Of a stretch of DNA of 64,000 nt, positions 22,774 through 35,572 are shown one piece after another. The stretch comes from Theobroma cacao. Taxonomy: Eukaryota; Streptophyta; Magnoliopsida; Malvales; Malvaceae. The stretch covers positions 2,553,236-2,617,235 of the forward strand of contig NC_030854.1 of assembly GCF_000208745.1 (NCBI RefSeq). Reading direction: 5' to 3'. Every line of letters begins with the position of its first letter. Position 1 is the first letter of the stretch. Both the position numbers and the translations under genes were made by a program. The notes under the pieces are model-generated. The model was not told the origin of the DNA and made no database searches. It was given only the letters and a program-made list of their open reading frames with translations.

Positions 22774-24313
22774 CTCTGATGCGTCTGAGAGGTCTCTGGA
22801 TTTTTGCATTCTGTTTCTAAATCTTTGAGGTTTAGGGTTTTGCTGCGGTGGGGTTTTAGGTAATTTTCTTTTTCCCGATTAATATGGAAAAGACCCGATT
22901 TTAATACAACTTGCCCGACCGACTTTCTCGCCCGCCCCGCCTTCTAAGTGTTTCTCAAGAAAATATTTCTTATTTAGGATTTTTATTTTTGTTATATTCG
23001 GCGACAATATATAAACTTTTTTCAACAATGTCCTGGAAACCTCAAGAAAATGAAGTCTACAGCGAAATGCCGAATATTTTTATTTCTCTTAATATTTTTA
23101 AAAATTAAAATTAAACAAAAAAAGAATAATACTTAACAAATTTTAAATTATTCAAAAAAATTGAATAAATTTTTAATCTTTTATTATTTTCAATGATATT
23201 TTTATATTTTATTTTAAGTTAAAGAATCTTTTATAATTATGAATTGATTATTTATTATTAACAAAAAATAATTTTATGTCATGTAATGCTAATATGCGAA
23301 ATGATGATAGGTGACAATAAATGATAATATGATATAGTGACATAATAGGATCATATGATCATGTGACATAATATGATATGGTGATTATTTATTAGTGTAA
23401 TATTAACATCATGTGATCATAAAATGACAAGTAATTTTAATTGACAGTAATTAGTCATAAAAGTCATTGAGTCTAAATAAAAGTACAAAAATTAATTAAA
23501 ATAGAAAAATAAAATCTTATTTAAAATTTTTAAATAATTTATGAATTTTTGAAATATTATAAAAAAAACCTACCATTTTCTATGCCATTTAGGAACTAAT
23601 TTCTTTGATTTTTTTTTAGAAAATTTTTATATGTAAATGATGTTCATAAATCAAAGAAATTTTCCATTTTTCTTTCCTTTCAATTGGCTTTCTTTCACTG
23701 CTACTAATTAAATTTCAATGCCACAAAATCTGGGATATAGCTTTAAAATTGACCCAAATCTCTGCGATGATCAAAGTTTTGACAGTTGTCCAATTAAATT
23801 TGATCCAATGAATGAACACCCATCATCACCAGATAAATCTCATAAAAAATGAAAAGAAAATGAAGTTAAAAAGGGCAATCAGTGTAATCCCAAGGGCCAA
23901 ATAAACAAGAACAAAGAAGTACGTATAATTTATTTATACAAATCGATACAAGCAACACGAGAAATTTTAATGAACTGAATTTGGGCATAATTTGCTCTCA
24001 ATCACAAATATCATTCCGCCACCTGAACGATGATAAGGGGGAGAAAAAGGCATAAACATAAAATAAATAAATAAGCAAAGGATGTATGAGAAGAATAATT
24101 CAGATAACAGAGCTGATCCGAGTAACCAATTCTACCCCAATGACTACACTCTCCGGACAATGAATTGAAAAGCTTAACTGTAGAAGATTCAGAAATCAAA
24201 TGAATGTAGTTTCTCTGTCCTTTTCATTTCTTTTTTGTTGTTTGGTTGTTGCTCATTTGGAGTTGTCCACAGCAATATGATGCTTTGCTCCATCTCTTTT
24301 TGATTAGGAATAG
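22774..24313. other. intergenic DNA with a repeat element
   Basis: TIM14 promoter and leader at the left, an inverted-repeat element at about 23126-23567, and the likely 3'UTR of the IQD gene at about 23930-24313. No gene is supported. Confidence 0.5.
23126..23567. mobile_element. inverted-repeat element of the 'AGGCATAAT' family (diverged copy)
   Basis: The left end (AATAATACTTAACAAATTTT) and right end (...GAAATATTATAAAAAA) are imperfect inverses. The interior includes the palindromic GATCATATGATCATGTGACAT region shared with the copies near 47.4-50.3 kb. Non-coding. Boundaries approximate. Confidence 0.5.
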
Positions 24314-26996
24314 CTAACTGCCCCCTCCATTCACCACAGCAACTTCTGTCTTGGTAATGCTGCTGTCCACTTTTGGAGGGCCGGAGTGCCGCCTAGGCCT
24401 GGCTGGTGAAGGCGGATAAGACAGCCGTTTCTTGGCAGATGCGATTGGTTCCTTTTCTGGTGTGCCATTTGCTTCTAGTCCCAAGGGGCTTTGCAACCTG
24501 GTCTTAGCTCTTGCGGACTCAGTTGGTACCATGTAACTTGGAAGTGATGGGGAGCTCGCCAGGCTCTCATCATCACGCACTGAGGAGCCTGCAATGCTGT
24601 GTCTCCGGTTTCGCTCTGACTGCACACTGATCATGCTTCTTGTGTCATCATCTGGACCAACCACACTGCTCCTAGGGCTTGCTGACTTCAGCTTTCGGGC
24701 AGGAATGGACGCTTGCTTAGGAGTTGAAGGAGATTGGAGGCTTGAAGTTTGGCTTGGCTTTTGGCTGGCCTTCGGGGATTGCTTATCCAAATTGAGTTGG
24801 TAGCGAGCATAAGATTTGCTGATTTCTCCGCCAAAGTTGCTGCGTGCACTCTTTACAGATGACTGGTCATTGCTCTGTTCTTTTTCTGTCATGCCACGAC
24901 CTTCCCATGGCCGGGCTGCCATCCATCGTTCCAGCCAGCTCCAACCCCATGAGGGATTGTTTGGATCCATGAATAATGGACTCATAGATCTTGAAGAATT
25001 CTTCCAGGTTTGCTGCAAAAGGGATTATGTGCAGGTGTCAGACACAGAACTGAGTTTGCTTCAGGTATTTGAATGCCAAAGAACTTCTTGCCTGATCGTA
25101 CTCCTACCTTTAATAAGACTCATGTTTATTAAGCATTTGGATGAGCTAGGTAAAAAGATGGAATACGGTTAAACATTTGTCAAGTGATCCAGCATATATA
25201 GCTTAGAAGGACGAAACTCTTTCTCAGACTTGAAAACATTTCCCTTCGATGAGATCAAATAGTGAATGATGGAAATCATTGTTTTTCAATCTAATCATTA
25301 TCAACTGGTTAGTATTTTGGATTTACTCTCAGCTAATATCTACATAAGTTGACCTGACAGGTGAGGAACTAATTTATGCTAAACTATTTGGCAGTATGAT
25401 AATTTAAAGTAATGCTAAACTCAATCTAATCGTTATCTACTGCTACTTCCTGCCTCGTCAAAGCTATGGAGGATAACTTTTTTTTAAGTAATTTAGTTAT
25501 GCTTCATTCATTCATGTCACTTGACCATGTTATTAAATCTCTCACTTGTACATATAAACACACAGAGGGAAGATTAAATATCTGATGCTCTTCATGAATT
25601 CCAACAGCATATATAAAATTTGAGAATCGGGTTACCTGATGAGTAAATGAATACGCCATGGCCCTTTCTCTTCTCATAGCTGCCTCATGCTTGCTCAGTA
25701 AGCTTGCCTCAAGTTGTTCCTTAGACTGCAGGCTGTCATCCCACTCTTCCCCCATCTGTTTAAACATTCAGAACCTATAGTCAGCAGGAGGGATCCATTA
25801 TGGAAAACCAACATGATAGAATGGTTTTCCACTGATGGAGGGCACTTTTCTAATCGAGATGAAGATATATACGTAGTCATTTAGGGAACTGAGCTTGACT
25901 GCAGTGACAGAAATTACTCTAAAATCCCCTTGTATGCTGTATATAATACATAAATCAATTATCCTATTTGTTTGTAATATAAAGATGATTCTAGTTATAG
26001 GTAGGAAAAACCAGAGCTTGTAGAAAGAATTGAACCCACTCCGCAGCAGTCCAACTCGGAGAGAAAGGGAATTTACCTGCAAGTTCACAAGATCTTTTGC
26101 ATGTTTCTGCAAGAGTTGCCTCTGAAGAGCCTGATTTTCTTCTGTCATCCTGATTCTCCTAGTACGAATCTGACACTGCACACGCGAAAGAGTTTGCATG
26201 CAGCGAAGGGTACTGGCTGCTTGCCGTTTGACCACAGGACCTTCCATCAATGATTTCAGCCTGACCAGTCCTCTTAAAGCACGCAATGCCCTTTTTGCCT
26301 GAAAAGAAGAAATCATGAGCAGCAAATTCACTACATAAATTTCAGTTGTGGCTGAGAATCTGAGAATGTTTGCTGCGGGATGAGTGGGATTAAGTAAAAA
26401 TTAGCTGGAATTGATTGATAATGTTAATTATATCCGATAGAATTTCTAATAATAAATGATCAAGCAAACAGCCTCAGAAGGAAAAAGTAACTATTAAAAT
26501 TGCAGCACATACCAGGTAACCTCGGAAAGCTGTTTGTATTTTGATTGCCGCGGCTTCCTCCTCAGATTTTCCAGCAAACCTGGCACCTGTATTAAGTTGT
26601 CGCCGAACAACCTCGACAGCAGCCTGTGCTGGAACAGCAGGAGCAACAGCATCATCAGCAGCAGTGGCAACTGCCACAGGGTAAGTCTGCCTGCTCTGTT
26701 CAGCCTCAGCTTCAGTTAATTTCACCTCCTCCGGCTGAGGAGGAGGGGACAACTTGACAGCTTCTAAAGTGGCTGCATCAGAACCACTGGGTCCCAAATG
26801 CACCTGCTTCTCCGAAAACTGTGCTTTTGATTTCTGAAATACGTAGCAAACAAGAATATTAGAAACTCATTGATAACAATAAACTACAAGCAATTTTTAG
26901 CTGAATGGGACCTCTCCAAACCTGGTTTCTCTTTGCCTTGGACTCTGGGCTGAAGGCTTTCTTTAGAGAAGATAACCATTTTCCTTTCCTCCCCAT
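24314..26996 (-). CDS. IQD1/2: IQ67-domain calmodulin-binding protein (IQD1/IQD2 type)
   Basis: Five exons, all phase 0: 26996-26922, 26833-26513, 26298-26077, 25755-25636, 25012-24314. They encode 478 residues. The start MGRKGKWLSSLKKAFSPESK is the conserved basic N-terminus of the family. The IQ67 domain begins at about residue 115 (EEEAAAIKIQTAFRGYL) and is split by a phase-0 intron directly after GYL, a family hallmark, then continues AKRALRALRGLVRLKSLMEG. Further on lie WKNSSRSMSPLFMD, WGWSWLERWMAARPWE and, at the end, a DUF4005 region (KKRLSYPPSPARPRRHSGPP). IQD proteins bind calmodulin through IQ motifs and act as scaffolds linked to microtubules and the nucleus. A 5'UTR intron is likely: acceptor at 27021/27022 and donor at 27617/27616. 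Confidence 0.93.
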
Positions 26997-27021
26997 CTTC
27001 TTATCATTCCTCAGTATAATC

Positions 27022-27616
27022 CTTTAAGAGCCAAAACAAAAAAAAAAAAAAATAGCCCTTTTTAAAATGCATTTGGAATAGACTAGAAATGAGATATGAT
27101 TTCGCAGTGTAAAATATAAGGATTTTAAAAATGACAATCTCAAACAAATATTCAAGGAAGCAGATAGCTAATAAATGGTAATAACAGAAATACCAAAAGA
27201 CAGACAGGGAAAACCATGAGGGCATTAAATATTAATAGTGCAAATTAGGAAGAAAAATGGGAGTTTTAAGCAAAAAATCCCATGATCTATCATGTATATC
27301 TGTTACCACAATCTAAACAAGTTTTTACCTTCTTCATTTTCAATTCAAAGATGACTAAGCAAGTTAAAGTAAATGGCTTTTTACCCCAGGGAAGGGAACT
27401 GTACAATAACAACTTTAGCTATAAAAATTTCAAATTTTCTTCCTTTCCTAGATTTTCTCCTCAACCAGGCAAAACCCAAAAGTCTTCAAATGTATTTAAA
27501 CTACCCAGATTTTGAAGGACAATTAGCAATACCAAGCTACAAAAATTTCAAACAAAAAGAAGCTGAAGAATGCATCTTTAAATGGGGGTCCATGGAACAA
27601 AAAGTAGCAAAAGTAC
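27022..27616 (-). other. probable 5'UTR intron of the IQD gene
   Basis: Read on the minus strand, a donor CTCAG|GTAC lies at 27617/27616 and an acceptor TTAAAG|GATT at 27022/27021, preceded by a long T-rich tract. Both lie upstream of the ATG at 26996. This is inferred from splice-site form only. Confidence 0.5.
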
Positions 27617-30600
27617 CTGAGATTGTAATGCCCAGATCTCAAAGAGCTTCAAGGGTCCTCTTCCTTTCTTTTCTGTTCTCAAGACAAACAAAAAAGATCA
27701 GAAAACTTTGAAAGGGTCACACCTCCTTTAGGCTGCCTCCTTGTGATATAGAGGGGAAGAACAGATCTTGACAAGAAGATTTTAGAGAGAATATGAAGGA
27801 AGAAAAACAGCTGTTTTTTTGCTAAGTGTGACCCCACTTCTTGGGTTGGGCAAACTTGGGTCCCACTTAATTTAACAGATCGCCTCCTCCTTGTCTGATC
27901 GGTTGAAAAAACCTATCCCACCAATGTTTTTCTTTCCCAAATGTTGGTAACTAATACAGTTAAAAAAGCACCCTCTTGTTCTGTCATCTTCAAATTTCAA
28001 TGGCACTTCAGTTCAGTAGCAGAGCAGTTAAAACTGAAACTCAACTGTAAAACTTCCAACATGTCTGATGGTAACTAAAACCTTCTTTTTTTTTTTTTGG
28101 GGTTACTTTACTTAGTACTACTTCCCAAAACAAAAATGTAGCATGGGTATGAACAAACAAGTTATACCAAGGCTAACCGCAACTTCTTTTTTGAGGGTAT
28201 ATTACTGCAAAATGTCATTAAGAATATATCAAAGATGTGTCTTCCTTGTCTTACACTTAACCGATTTATTCCATGCTCCCTTTTATTTCGATACTCTTTG
28301 CCATGTAGGGTCCATTTAATTTCTTTATAAAATACTAAACATAAGTGCAAGTTTTTAAAGAAATTTTATCCTAAATGCAGAGATTAAATAACCGCATGCA
28401 AAATTTTTTTTACTTTGTATGTTAAAGTAGTGATGTAATTTGCAACATGTTAAATGAAAAGAAGAGTAGCATAATGGAGACGGCAGAGCAAAGGCTGTGT
28501 GGCATGTTGTCGGTAGACACCGCCACAAGTTTTAACTTTTTCTAGGCAAATAAAAGAAAGGTTTTGACACTCCTTACGAGCAGAAACATGATTGATGAAC
28601 TACTGCTACAATTTACGTGCCACATTATGATATTAAAATTATTTCAACACCTTTAATTAATTTTGTTTAAAGCTATATACTATTCTATAATTCTTGGACT
28701 CATGTGCTACAGTACTAAATAACATCTGACCAGTTTTTCATGCGAGTGGATAATGAATAATATATATAGATATATCTTTTGGCTCACATGTATGGTTTGA
28801 TAGTACAATTTGATGGACTAATTGTCATATTTTAATTTCCATAAGTAATTTTGGCAAAAGAGGAAGTGGGAAAATGGTGAATAGATTAGATTTATCTCGT
28901 GTATTATTATGTTAAATATTATTTGATGAAGTTTTTAAACTATTACAACAAATAATGAATAGAGTAATCGTTTATAATTTATCTTGTGAATAACTATCTT
29001 AAATATTATCGATAATATTTTTAAATTTGATAGAAAAATTAAATAAAAAACAATGTTGTAATCGCATATGGTAACATAATCACAACATAATACAACATCG
29101 ATAATAGTCCTTTATCTCGATCCAAGGGGTAGGTTATTAACTTAAGCATTGTCTAATACAAGCAAATTATAAAACTAATCGATAAATAATTTGTTCTTCC
29201 TTTTCACTTCTAAGGCATAATCCAACTCTAAAAGGCATTGATTATGTCCTAATTTATGGGCTCAAACCGTTTATAATTGAGTATTTCGGTTAAGATAAGA
29301 AGTAGTATTAAATTGTAGGACCAAGTTTGTTACTAACAACCCTACAACTTGTCACGTCAAGGAGCCTACTAATATAAGACGTGGATGCACATTGCAACAT
29401 TTCTTCCTTTGATGTTGATTTTTTAGTAATTAGGAATTTAGTCCAAAAAATAAATAAAAAAGCTAAGTTCTTTGACAAGGTGAATAATGGAACCGACAAC
29501 AAAGTTGCAAGCAGGTGATGGTATTAATAGTTTTTTTTTTTTTGGGTTTATTAGAAATTTTGATAAATTAAAATAAATAATATTATATTCTAAAAAATTA
29601 TTCGGTTAAAATTAATGTAAAAAAAATAATACTAGTTCACTTGAGTATTAGTAAAATGATAAGAAGTCGTACCCTTTGACTTAATAATTAATATATCTTT
29701 TCTTATTTAAAAAGTTGAATTTGAATCTTTATTTTTTTTAATAAAAAATAAATAATTTGTAAATTAACTCTTAATTTAATTCAATTTCTTAAAATGAAAA
29801 GGGAAAAATCTATCTATAAGTCGAAATTAGATATCACATGCACTCGTATTAAGCTTAGTACCCTCCTATAGATTTTTTTTTTGTAGAAGTAATACCCTCA
29901 TATAGAGTTGATCCAGTAACTTATTCATTTTTTTCTCAAAAATATTTATGCATCATCACATATATGGACGTTCATGCTTTACAAAGGATATTATAAATTT
30001 ATAACCTATGTTTTTTTTTTCTTTTTTAACATTGGAAAATAAAAAACCTCTTTTTTTTCATGCACGGAATAGGTAAAATTTTGTATAATTCATATTTTTT
30101 AGTACCAGAAGAAGTTCATTATTCTTAGAATTATATAACACTAGATAAAACTTTTTTATCTTATAGCCATGCTTGATGATTTTATTTGTTGAGATGCTTT
30201 GATAGGAATCATATGCATGCTAGCTTCTTCTAATTTTATACATGCAAATGATGTTTTCCCATATATATGTTAATGGGAAGAGAGTGATTTATATAGCCAT
30301 GGGTTCCAATTTGCTAGAAATTGACTGATAAGTTTGTTTCCCAAAGCAGTCTGTATCTCCAAGTTGTCCAATTCATTCAAACGTATATGTTAAAGAAAGA
30401 GGGTGGTAAATAAGTGACTGGTGATGGTCCAGAAATCAGCCCAGACAGAGATAGGCCGCCTGTTGAAAGATGTGGGAAACTGCATCAGGCTGCAGCTAAT
30501 GAAAGACTGTTGACATTTCTTTGCCCCCTATGGCCCATAATTGATCATCCCATGGCGGTCCAGGCAGGTTTTTTTATTCAACCAAAAACTTTTGCAAAGA

Positions 30601-31148
30601 TAAATGCATGCAGGCATTGGAAGAAAGGACAAACAAAAAAAGAACAGAAATTGTGAACAGTTTTGAGAACTATTTCTCCTAACCAAGAGAGATGAAGCAA
30701 TATGATATTAATTTCTCCAAAATGTTCTTTGATTACTTTCTAATCAAATGGTTTGGTATAACCACTTGCCAAGGTTGGTGGGTTTTTCTTTACTTTAAAT
30801 CAATAGAATTTTCATTTCAAGATCTTCCATCCTATAATCATCAGGTGGGACTGGGAGTTTTCAACTTTTGGTAGTATTTGTTCCTTGGCAAGGATTATTT
30901 GCTGTTTTTTATAGAAGTGAGGCAAACATTTGGGGGATGGTTTTTTGGATTTGATGTTGCAACTGGCAAGAAAAAGATGGTGTGCCCTATCATGTTGAGA
31001 CTGTAAAGAGGAACAAAAAAATTTGTAAAATGTGTAACAATTAAAAAAATTACATGATAAATGGGAAAAAAAATTGAGACTATGCTCTTCATTATCATAT
31101 ATTTTTGTCCACCAAATGAAATCTCTCTGCATCATATGTTTTCCTCCT
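27617..31148. other. long intergenic region upstream of the IQD gene
   Basis: The first ~200 bp probably hold the 5'UTR and core promoter of the IQD gene. The rest is AT-rich, with homopolymer runs and no recognisable gene. The frame at 30414-30656 (80 codons) has a normal base composition but no domain I recognise. The 3'UTR of IRX9 is expected at the right end. Confidence 0.5.
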
Positions 31149-33379
31149 TTATCTTTGAGTAACAGTAACATCCAGCAATGAGGCTGTTTTGACAAGGTCT
31201 ATTGGCACTACTCCAATGGGAAAACGAAGACGCCAAAGCATGATTTTGGAGCACTCTTCTGGTGGGATACCCTTTAACTTGGTCTCATCTTCTAGAACAA
31301 CTTGTTTCACAAATTTGAGTGAATTCTGGAAAGCAAACACGAGATAAAACAAAAGCCTTCTCAATAAAAGTTCTGGCAGATGCAGACACGAAGTGTTAAG
31401 TCATCCGTGCTGTTGGTATTGCTTGCAAAGCTAATTATAAACTAATATTTTTTAAATCATACGTGCAGCACTTGAAGATGTCAGAACCCACAAGAGAAAG
31501 GCTGATCTTTGCCCTTTCTAGCTCAACTTTTGAATAATATAAAAACTTCAAAGTGCCCATTATTTTGTTATGCTTTCACTTCAGTTTTTAGAGTGGGGGG
31601 GACTGATCAAAGCAACAGCAACATGTTATAAATTAACCCTTTACCTAATATGTATCAAGGCATGCAGTATGCTGCTGTTTTTTTTTATAAAGAAATGGAA
31701 GTTGGTCGAACCCCTACTGAACCATTTATTTTCCTGGTGAAAATTCTCGGAACCTAATTTAAATGGGACCCAGCTTCATTCATGGAATCATGATTATTAG
31801 CTTCATATGCAAACCATATCCTTTTTTTTATTGTAAGATGGTATAAATTTTGGTTAGTTGCATCAATCAGTATGTTTAAAGACCATTTATTACCAAACTG
31901 ATGGACAGTGGGTGAAAAATCCTAAATATTTGAGTTTAGGCCTAGTCTCATGTCAACGAGTTTTTACTGGGCTAAATCCATTATGCATTCTTTCATTGTA
32001 CATGTGATTCTTGATAGTACAGACTTCTAAAATGGGAGCTTCATTGTTGTGATGAAATGCAGCATGAACAGAAAAAGAAAACCATTTTTAACTATCTAAT
32101 GCTTGGCTTAGAGAATATTTGCTTACCTGTGAAGTGCCTTGAACAGATGTGGGGCGACCCCATCTCTCAGGGTCCCAAAGGATTGAACTGTTAAATGCAA
32201 AACTTGATATATGAATAGGAGGTTTGGACTCTGCATCTGTTTCTGCATCTGTTTGGTTGTTCATCTTCCTTAGATGCCATCCTATCACTTGAGAGGAATC
32301 GCATACTGGTCCTTCTATTACAACTTTCCTCTTGTTTGCTGACAGCAAGGCCATTGGCCAAGTTCCAAACACCCTGTACATTGGCCAAAATGTATATAGG
32401 TTAAATACATAGTTACTCACTCTTTTCTACAGCTTACCAAAGGGTTTGGTTGACACTATCTTTTCCCAGTATCTTTATACTGACATATACTCTTCTTTCA
32501 TTTGTTAAATTAATCTTCATTGCCCTAAAAGAATGAAGCTTTGAAACTTCCACCCACCAGCCAGCGCATTATATTCTCATGTCCTAGTTTCTCTTTTAAA
32601 TTTTTTATTTTATATACCCTACAAGGGCATAATTATGCAGGTAGTTTGAAACTTATATCATAAGAAATATAATAGGAGAAAGAATATGATGAGGGTACAT
32701 ACTCAATTTGTCTAAGCTCTTTGAAGAAATCAAGATCATAAACATTGGAAAGTCCGGCGAAATGAACAATTCCGCTCAGCTTGTGGTGCTCAATGTGCTT
32801 CAGTGCCACATTTCGCTGGTGATTCAGCTCTGCTTCAGGGTCTGTAAAGTTCTCCTTGAACACTAAATGCCTATACATAATACCTGTTTTCCTAAGTATT
32901 TCGGATACCTCATTCGAATTAGATTTCCCTTCCACGACAATCCACAACAATGGTTGAGGAACCAGCTTTATAGTGTTCGCTAGCCTCCTCAAAAACACCC
33001 CTTGAAACTGATCTTTCGTGCTTGTTGGTGTAACAACAATTATGAGTCTTCTAGCTGGCAGCTTGATGACTTCATGAGTATCCACTTGTTTTGGACTTTC
33101 TAGTTCCTTGGACTTTGCTGGAACTGGCACCGGAGTTTCTGCTCTCAAACTTCTGCTAACATTACTGCTATGTACTGCTGTTGCTGATTGGTTCAACGTT
33201 TGGACAGGCTGCGGCGAAATCTGTGATTTATTCTCTGTAGCAACACGGCTAGAAAAAATTGAATCCTTCCCTGTTGGAGCAAAGCCTGTGAAAAACCCCA
33301 TGACAAAACATAAAGAGAAGTGCACAATAGCTTTCTTCCATAACTGTACTTTCTTCTTTGATCTCTCCACAGACCCCAT
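31149..33379 (-). CDS. IRX9: GT43 xylan synthesis protein IRX9
   Basis: Three exons join in phase: 33379-32703, 32373-32127, 31325-31149. They encode 366 residues; Arabidopsis IRX9 is about 350. IRX9 is a Golgi type II membrane protein of family GT43 needed, with IRX14 and IRX10, to elongate the xylan backbone of secondary walls. The N-terminus MGSVERSKKKVQLWKKA is the basic cytosolic tail, followed by the transmembrane anchor (about 18-36, IVHFSLCFVMGFFTGF) and a stem. The catalytic-type domain starts near RLIIVVTPTSTKDQFQG (about residue 110) and includes LLWIVVEG, MYRHLVFKENF and HQRNVALKHIE. Where GT43 enzymes usually have a DxD-type metal motif, this protein reads HFAGLSNVYD. IRX9 proteins are thought to have a structural rather than catalytic role, which fits. 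Confidence 0.93.
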
Positions 33380-33515
33380 CTTCTAACTTGCCAAAAAATC
33401 AGTGGAAATGGAATTTTAAGGTGGAAAATTTGGTCACCTCCACTGAATCAGTTGAAAGTATTGTTGTTATCATAGAGTAGAGGGGGATTTAGAAGACTAT
33501 GATTAATCAGGTATC

Positions 33516-33523
33516 TTTTTATA
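33516..33523 (-). promoter_or_regulatory. candidate TATA box of IRX9
   Basis: TATAAAAA on the minus strand, about 137 bp upstream of the start codon, leaving room for a leader of about 100 bases. Further upstream, ACCAAAT (33759-33765) and ACCAAAC (33865-33871) fit the MYB46/MYB83 secondary-wall element consensus, but such 7-mers also occur by chance. Confidence 0.45.
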
Positions 33524-35572
33524 TTTGAATGTTGTGGAGGTTATAGCTAGGAGTGGTATTTTCTTTTTTTTTTCTTGTTTTTTTTTTTTTAATGTAAGGT
33601 AGGAGCTGATGGTTTGTGATTGGCACTGGCAAACTCAATGTATATTGTGTTCGTTTGGGGTTTGTTCAATTGATGAGGCATTGCTTCACTTAGTTGTCCC
33701 TTGAAGTAAAAGAAACACGGAAAAAGAAACATGTACGAGGGCTTGAGTTGCTATCTGCACCAAATAGTTGTTGAGATGGAACCCATCAACTAAAGATTTT
33801 GAAAAAACAATTTATACCCTCTTCTCCCTGCTGTCAGGATTCGTTTTTCTAATACCTGGAGTTGACCAAACGCGCCTTGTTTTCACATTTTCGTACTGAG
33901 AAGACCTCTAAGTCCCCATAAACAGGTTGATGCAGAACGTCTGCAGCATCCACTATTGCGGCATGGTTACTCAAAAACTCCACTTTCTAGGATCATTGTG
34001 ATCATGTTATTGAAATACGTATACGTAAGAATGGCAAGAACTTGAGAGAATTCCAGATCCTTTGATATATATTCCAAGTAAAAATACATCAGAATTTAGC
34101 AATACAGAATTGCGCCCCACTGGAGATTGTGCCATGTCACAATCCTGATTGAGGCGAGGTTGAGATTGCGGTCATGAATTGCATGTAAGTTTGAAAATTT
34201 CAGATTCGAATTGGACCAATATGTCCTCAACTGAAATAGGAAAAAGAAAAGAAAATGGAGGAAGAGAATTAGCCTGTCAGGCTACGGATGCCTTTTCTTA
34301 ATGGTAATTATTAATTGTTGCCAATAAGATTTTAAGAGTCGTCCATCCATCAGAGTCACTTTGATTGATTAGTGATTTTTTTCTTTTCTAGTCAGAAAAA
34401 GTGCATCTTATTATTTCTTGTTCTCCAATTATAATTTTTGCCACAGTTTTCTAACTTTAGAAGGAACTTGAGATATTGACAAAATGATGGTGATGAATTC
34501 ATGATGTTAATCATCAATTTATAGTAGTCTACAGGACTATGAGCCCGTAGTCTCAGCAGCTCTTTTCTGCTGTATGATTTAAAGACTATTCATACTTCAA
34601 AGAGTTTGCCTTTTGCCCCAGACTTTGCCACTTCGAGTTGTTTATGGTTTTTCACTCCAACAAGCATTTTAGCAGTAAGAATCATCCGTATTGAGTATTG
34701 AGGCATCAATCCATGGAGCAGCGCCAAGGGAATGATTCATCTTCACCCCACAAGATTAAGATAGGTTTACTCTCACACTTGTTTCCACCTTTTTTACGCA
34801 TGATTTGCGTAACTCTTGATAAATACAAGATTCGGTGGGGGAAAACGGGTTTCTAAAGCAAGGGAAGAGCCCAAACAGAATTTAGCATCACAGCACAAGT
34901 GTCTGTGACCTTGGCATTAATTCGATGTAAACGACAATTCGAAATGGCAATGTCTTGTTTGGGGGAGGATAATTCCTGATCAAAATTGAGGACAAAGGGC
35001 AATTGGTAGTTGGTCAAAGACGGTTCGAAACCTTTACACAGCTTGTTCTACAAGAACAAGCGTCGGTTTAACAAATACCCAAGTTTCAAATAGCCACAAT
35101 AAATATCAATGTCTAGATTGCCATTCAGCACAATGGGAGACCCCTGGGCTACCTGTTCGAGGATGCCGGCACCAATGATCTTACAAGCCGCATTCCGATT
35201 GCTGGGATCCCTTGTAACTTTTGAAATTTGCTCGCAATCAAACTAGAGGAAACTCTGAGCTGTAGGAATCATACGGAATACCACATTCATAGTGACATTA
35301 AGATTTTACTCGAATACTCGCAGCAGAAAATCATAATATCAAACAAGAATTGTTTTAAAAGCATTTAACTACACTTGACAAAAGAAAATGTAAATAAGAC
35401 AAATAATAAAAGCAAACCTCAGACAACTTTGCAAGTCGCAACCCAAACCAGACACAGACGACAGCATATAAAAATTGATCCACAAAACTGACATAAATTA
35501 CCGGTAAATAAAAAGTATGACCAAAATTAAGACAATTATCCTAGCTGTGATAATTATCTCACAAAAGCAATC
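33524..35572. other. IRX9 upstream region and EF-1alpha 3' flank
   Basis: The left part is IRX9 promoter DNA. From about 35340 to 35572 it is probably the 3'UTR of EF-1alpha. A coding-like minus-strand segment at 35048-35242 is described in the findings. No complete gene is supported. Confidence 0.5.

Noticed and set aside
30414..30656. 80-codon plus frame as a small gene
   Set aside because: No recognised motif, no promoter or splice context, and no sign of conservation can be judged from the sequence alone.
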